A stretch of 64,000 nucleotides of DNA, from the NCBI GenBank assembly GCA_963580455.1, contig OY756969.1, positions 20,184,760-20,248,759 on the forward strand, read 5' to 3'. Positions within the stretch are counted from its first letter, which is position 1. Every line of letters starts with the position of its first letter. This document shows positions 61,928 through 64,000 of this stretch, piece after piece. A program made the position numbers and the translations under genes. The DNA comes from Euonymus europaeus. Lineage: Eukaryota; Streptophyta; Magnoliopsida; Celastrales; Celastraceae. Under the pieces are notes generated by a model that was given only the letters and a program-made list of their open reading frames with translations, ran no database searches and was not told the origin of the DNA.

Positions 61928-64000
61928 AAGGCTTATTGATGAGAAAGAAACAAAGACAAGATATAGGTGATCAATCCTTAACCTTAAGCCCCATATTGCA
62001 GTAGCGTGCCAACTGATGAGGAGTTGAGAACATCTAACATCTCTTACTTATGATTATTGGTTTTAAAGGATGCTGCCTACTCTTTTGCAAGCTTCTCTTC
62101 TTGAATCAGTAGAATCTACAGATTATGAGTATTGTTGGAGAACCACACCAAATGTCTCACATGAAAAAATTAGGAGATTGTTTGAGTGGTTTATAAGACA
62201 TTGGATGGCTCTATTCTCCTTAGTCATGAGCCATTTATTTTTGAGATATTGGACTTCCATTCAATTTTTAGCAAACCCATGGCACATGTAATGTGGGAGC
62301 ATCTCCGGTCCATAATGTTAACAACATTGTGTTTTGCCAGCTTGCTTTCTGGTTAGGTTTAAACCAGGCAGTATTGGGTGATTATCAAATATCGCCGGTT
62401 CAGCGGATATTGGGCTAACATTGAGATAATTTCTTGCTTGATCTGATTTCCCCATTTCCACCAAAGCACACTGCTGGACAGTCTTTGGCTTCAAGTAGTT
62501 TGGTATAAGTCGGACACTTTTAACAGCCCAAACTCCTCAATTGCGATCCTCAACACAGGATTCAGTGGCCTATGGTTTTTTTTTTTGTTTTGATGAATGA
62601 GGTTCAATTTATTAATCGAAAATGAGAGGCACAAAACCACTTTAGAATAGTACAATCTGTGGTGTTAGATTATCAACATAAATTTTCATCCTCACCTTGG
62701 CCCTTGCCCTCAAATGAATCATAATCTTCCTCGGCCTTGGACGTTGTCAAGGTGATAAACACAAATCTAGAAACAAACAAAGCACTGTCATCAAAAACAT
62801 CCATTCCAAAATTTAAATCTGCAAAGAATTATAATATCAGAAAGCACAAATAAAAGCATTTCTATGACATCTCATTCAATATGACATCTCATTCAATAGA
62901 AAATGATCCAAATAAAAAGTTGGATGATAATTTCAACAATTTGAACAAATAAAATGATGAGAACCTAAAGAGAAGTGACTAGATTCGGGCATTAAAAACA
63001 CAAAGCAACTGTAGCTTTAAGAGAGGCGAGCGCCGCAATATTGGAATTGGGCAATGCAATGCCAGCACCTGCTGGGGCCACTAGAAGGGAGGGTGCCGTG
63101 GCACCAACACTCCGAGTAGTAACAACAAAAACATCTGAGAGTACAGTGCCACAGCGTCGGGGCTAAGTCTAAATTTAAAATTAATATGACAATAATAAAT
63201 ATTTTTCATAAAACTAAATAAATATTTTTAAAAAAATCATAAAATATAATATAATCAATTTTTTTAGATAATAATTTCAATTTAATATACAAAATATTCT
63301 GTAATTTATACTTAAAAAAATACACAATACTTATACTTACAATAAATAATATGTGTGCTTGTATGTCTTTATAAAAAATAAAAAATTACAAATAAAATAG
63401 ATTTTACACGGCTTATATGTTAGCAATATTTATAAGTTTTATCACTTTATCAAACTCCTGACAAATTGTATCATAGTTTAAAAACTAACTTATTTTTCAC
63501 AACTTATAAGCTAGCATTAAAATTATAAAAATAAGCTTTACCATACGGAGTAGTACCAATAATTCCTCTCATCATATCAGCATGTATGGTTCGAATGTAC
63601 CGGATGATGGATTGCAGAATGTGATTGCATTGCCTTGGTTCGCCATAACAACTTCAATTAGCTTTCTTGTGATTGCATTGCTTGTGGGGCATATATTGCA
63701 TGTAATTGTAATGCATGACACGGGGACATTGACTCGGTCAACATTTACAAATGTTTTTTTAAAATTTTTTATTATGAAAAAGGATATGACAAAAATGGGT
63801 ATAAAAATTTAGCTTATTTAACGAAAAATTTAAAGAGTGATGATAACAATTTTATTATTAGTTTTTGCCAACGGATTTTTTTTTATTTATTTTTTCATCA
63901 GTGTTTAGATTACCCATGAGGGTTTTAACAATATAAATTTTTGATCGGTAATCAATATGACCGATGGATTTTTAGGCTTACGACAAAAAATATTTTCGAT
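61928..64000. other. Intergenic region to the window end
   Basis: No gene recognised. A direct duplication of about 18 bp (ATGACATCTCATTCAAT) lies at about 62867-62900. A CG-richer patch at about 63015-63165 has no identified origin. The last 150 bp contain GATCGGTAAT and CGATGGATTTTT motifs like those near 50290, perhaps the subterminal part of an element that continues beyond the window. Confidence 0.4.

Overview
This is a piece of nuclear DNA from a flowering plant, most likely a eudicot. The evidence is three plant-type genes (one with 12 small exons), AT-rich spacers, and plant families of LTR retrotransposons, LINEs, CACTA, hAT, Mutator-like and PIF/Harbinger elements. No bacterial operon, rRNA, tRNA or CRISPR array was seen. 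The species cannot be named from the sequence alone.

Host genes, left to right. (1) A UGT74-type glucosyltransferase at 4692-6067 (+), broken by a one-base frameshift. (2) The chloroplast regulatory (small) subunit of acetohydroxyacid synthase at 11642-22650 (+), an apparently intact 12-exon gene that encodes 487 residues. It is stretched to 11 kb by transposons in introns 4 and 7. One of its introns is GC-AG. (3) A NYN-domain nuclease-like protein with a C2H2 zinc finger at 24761-25957 (-), on one open reading frame. (4) A five-exon NADP-dependent alkenal/double-bond reductase of 344 residues at 47130-49889 (-). These genes do not form a pathway cluster.

Most of the rest is transposon debris, much of which can be delimited exactly from target-site duplications (TSDs). 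The clearest cases are:
- A foldback element at 424-952.
- A 2.6 kb Mutator-like element at 8848-11495 that ends about 140 bp before the AHAS start codon.
- A 666 bp Mutator-like MITE in AHAS intron 4.
- AHAS intron 7, which holds a small non-autonomous Copia-type LTR element (16688-18551), with a PIF/Harbinger MITE inside it, followed by an L1-type and an RTE-type LINE remnant.
- 27.9-34.8 kb: a second Ty3/gypsy remnant, a DUF4371/TTF-type hAT transposase pseudogene and three MITE-like elements.
- 34813-46064: a Ty3/gypsy element (- strand, about 5.1 kb originally) split by two solo LTRs and one 3 kb PIF/Harbinger element.
- 51551-61922: a Ty1/copia element (- strand, about 4.3 kb remaining) split by a 3953 bp CACTA element and a 2.1 kb solo LTR.

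The two large nested blocks can be unpicked base by base. At each insertion checked, the retroelement reading frame or its expected motif resumes on the other side once the insert and one TSD copy are removed. The full-size PIF/Harbinger element at 40902-43922 and the deleted 678 bp copy at 17239-17916 share their ends and subterminal sequence. The window therefore holds both a transposase-bearing relative and a derivative of one family. No convincing new non-transposon system was found. The most unusual structure is the three-copy foldback at 424-952, which can form two mutually exclusive hairpins.
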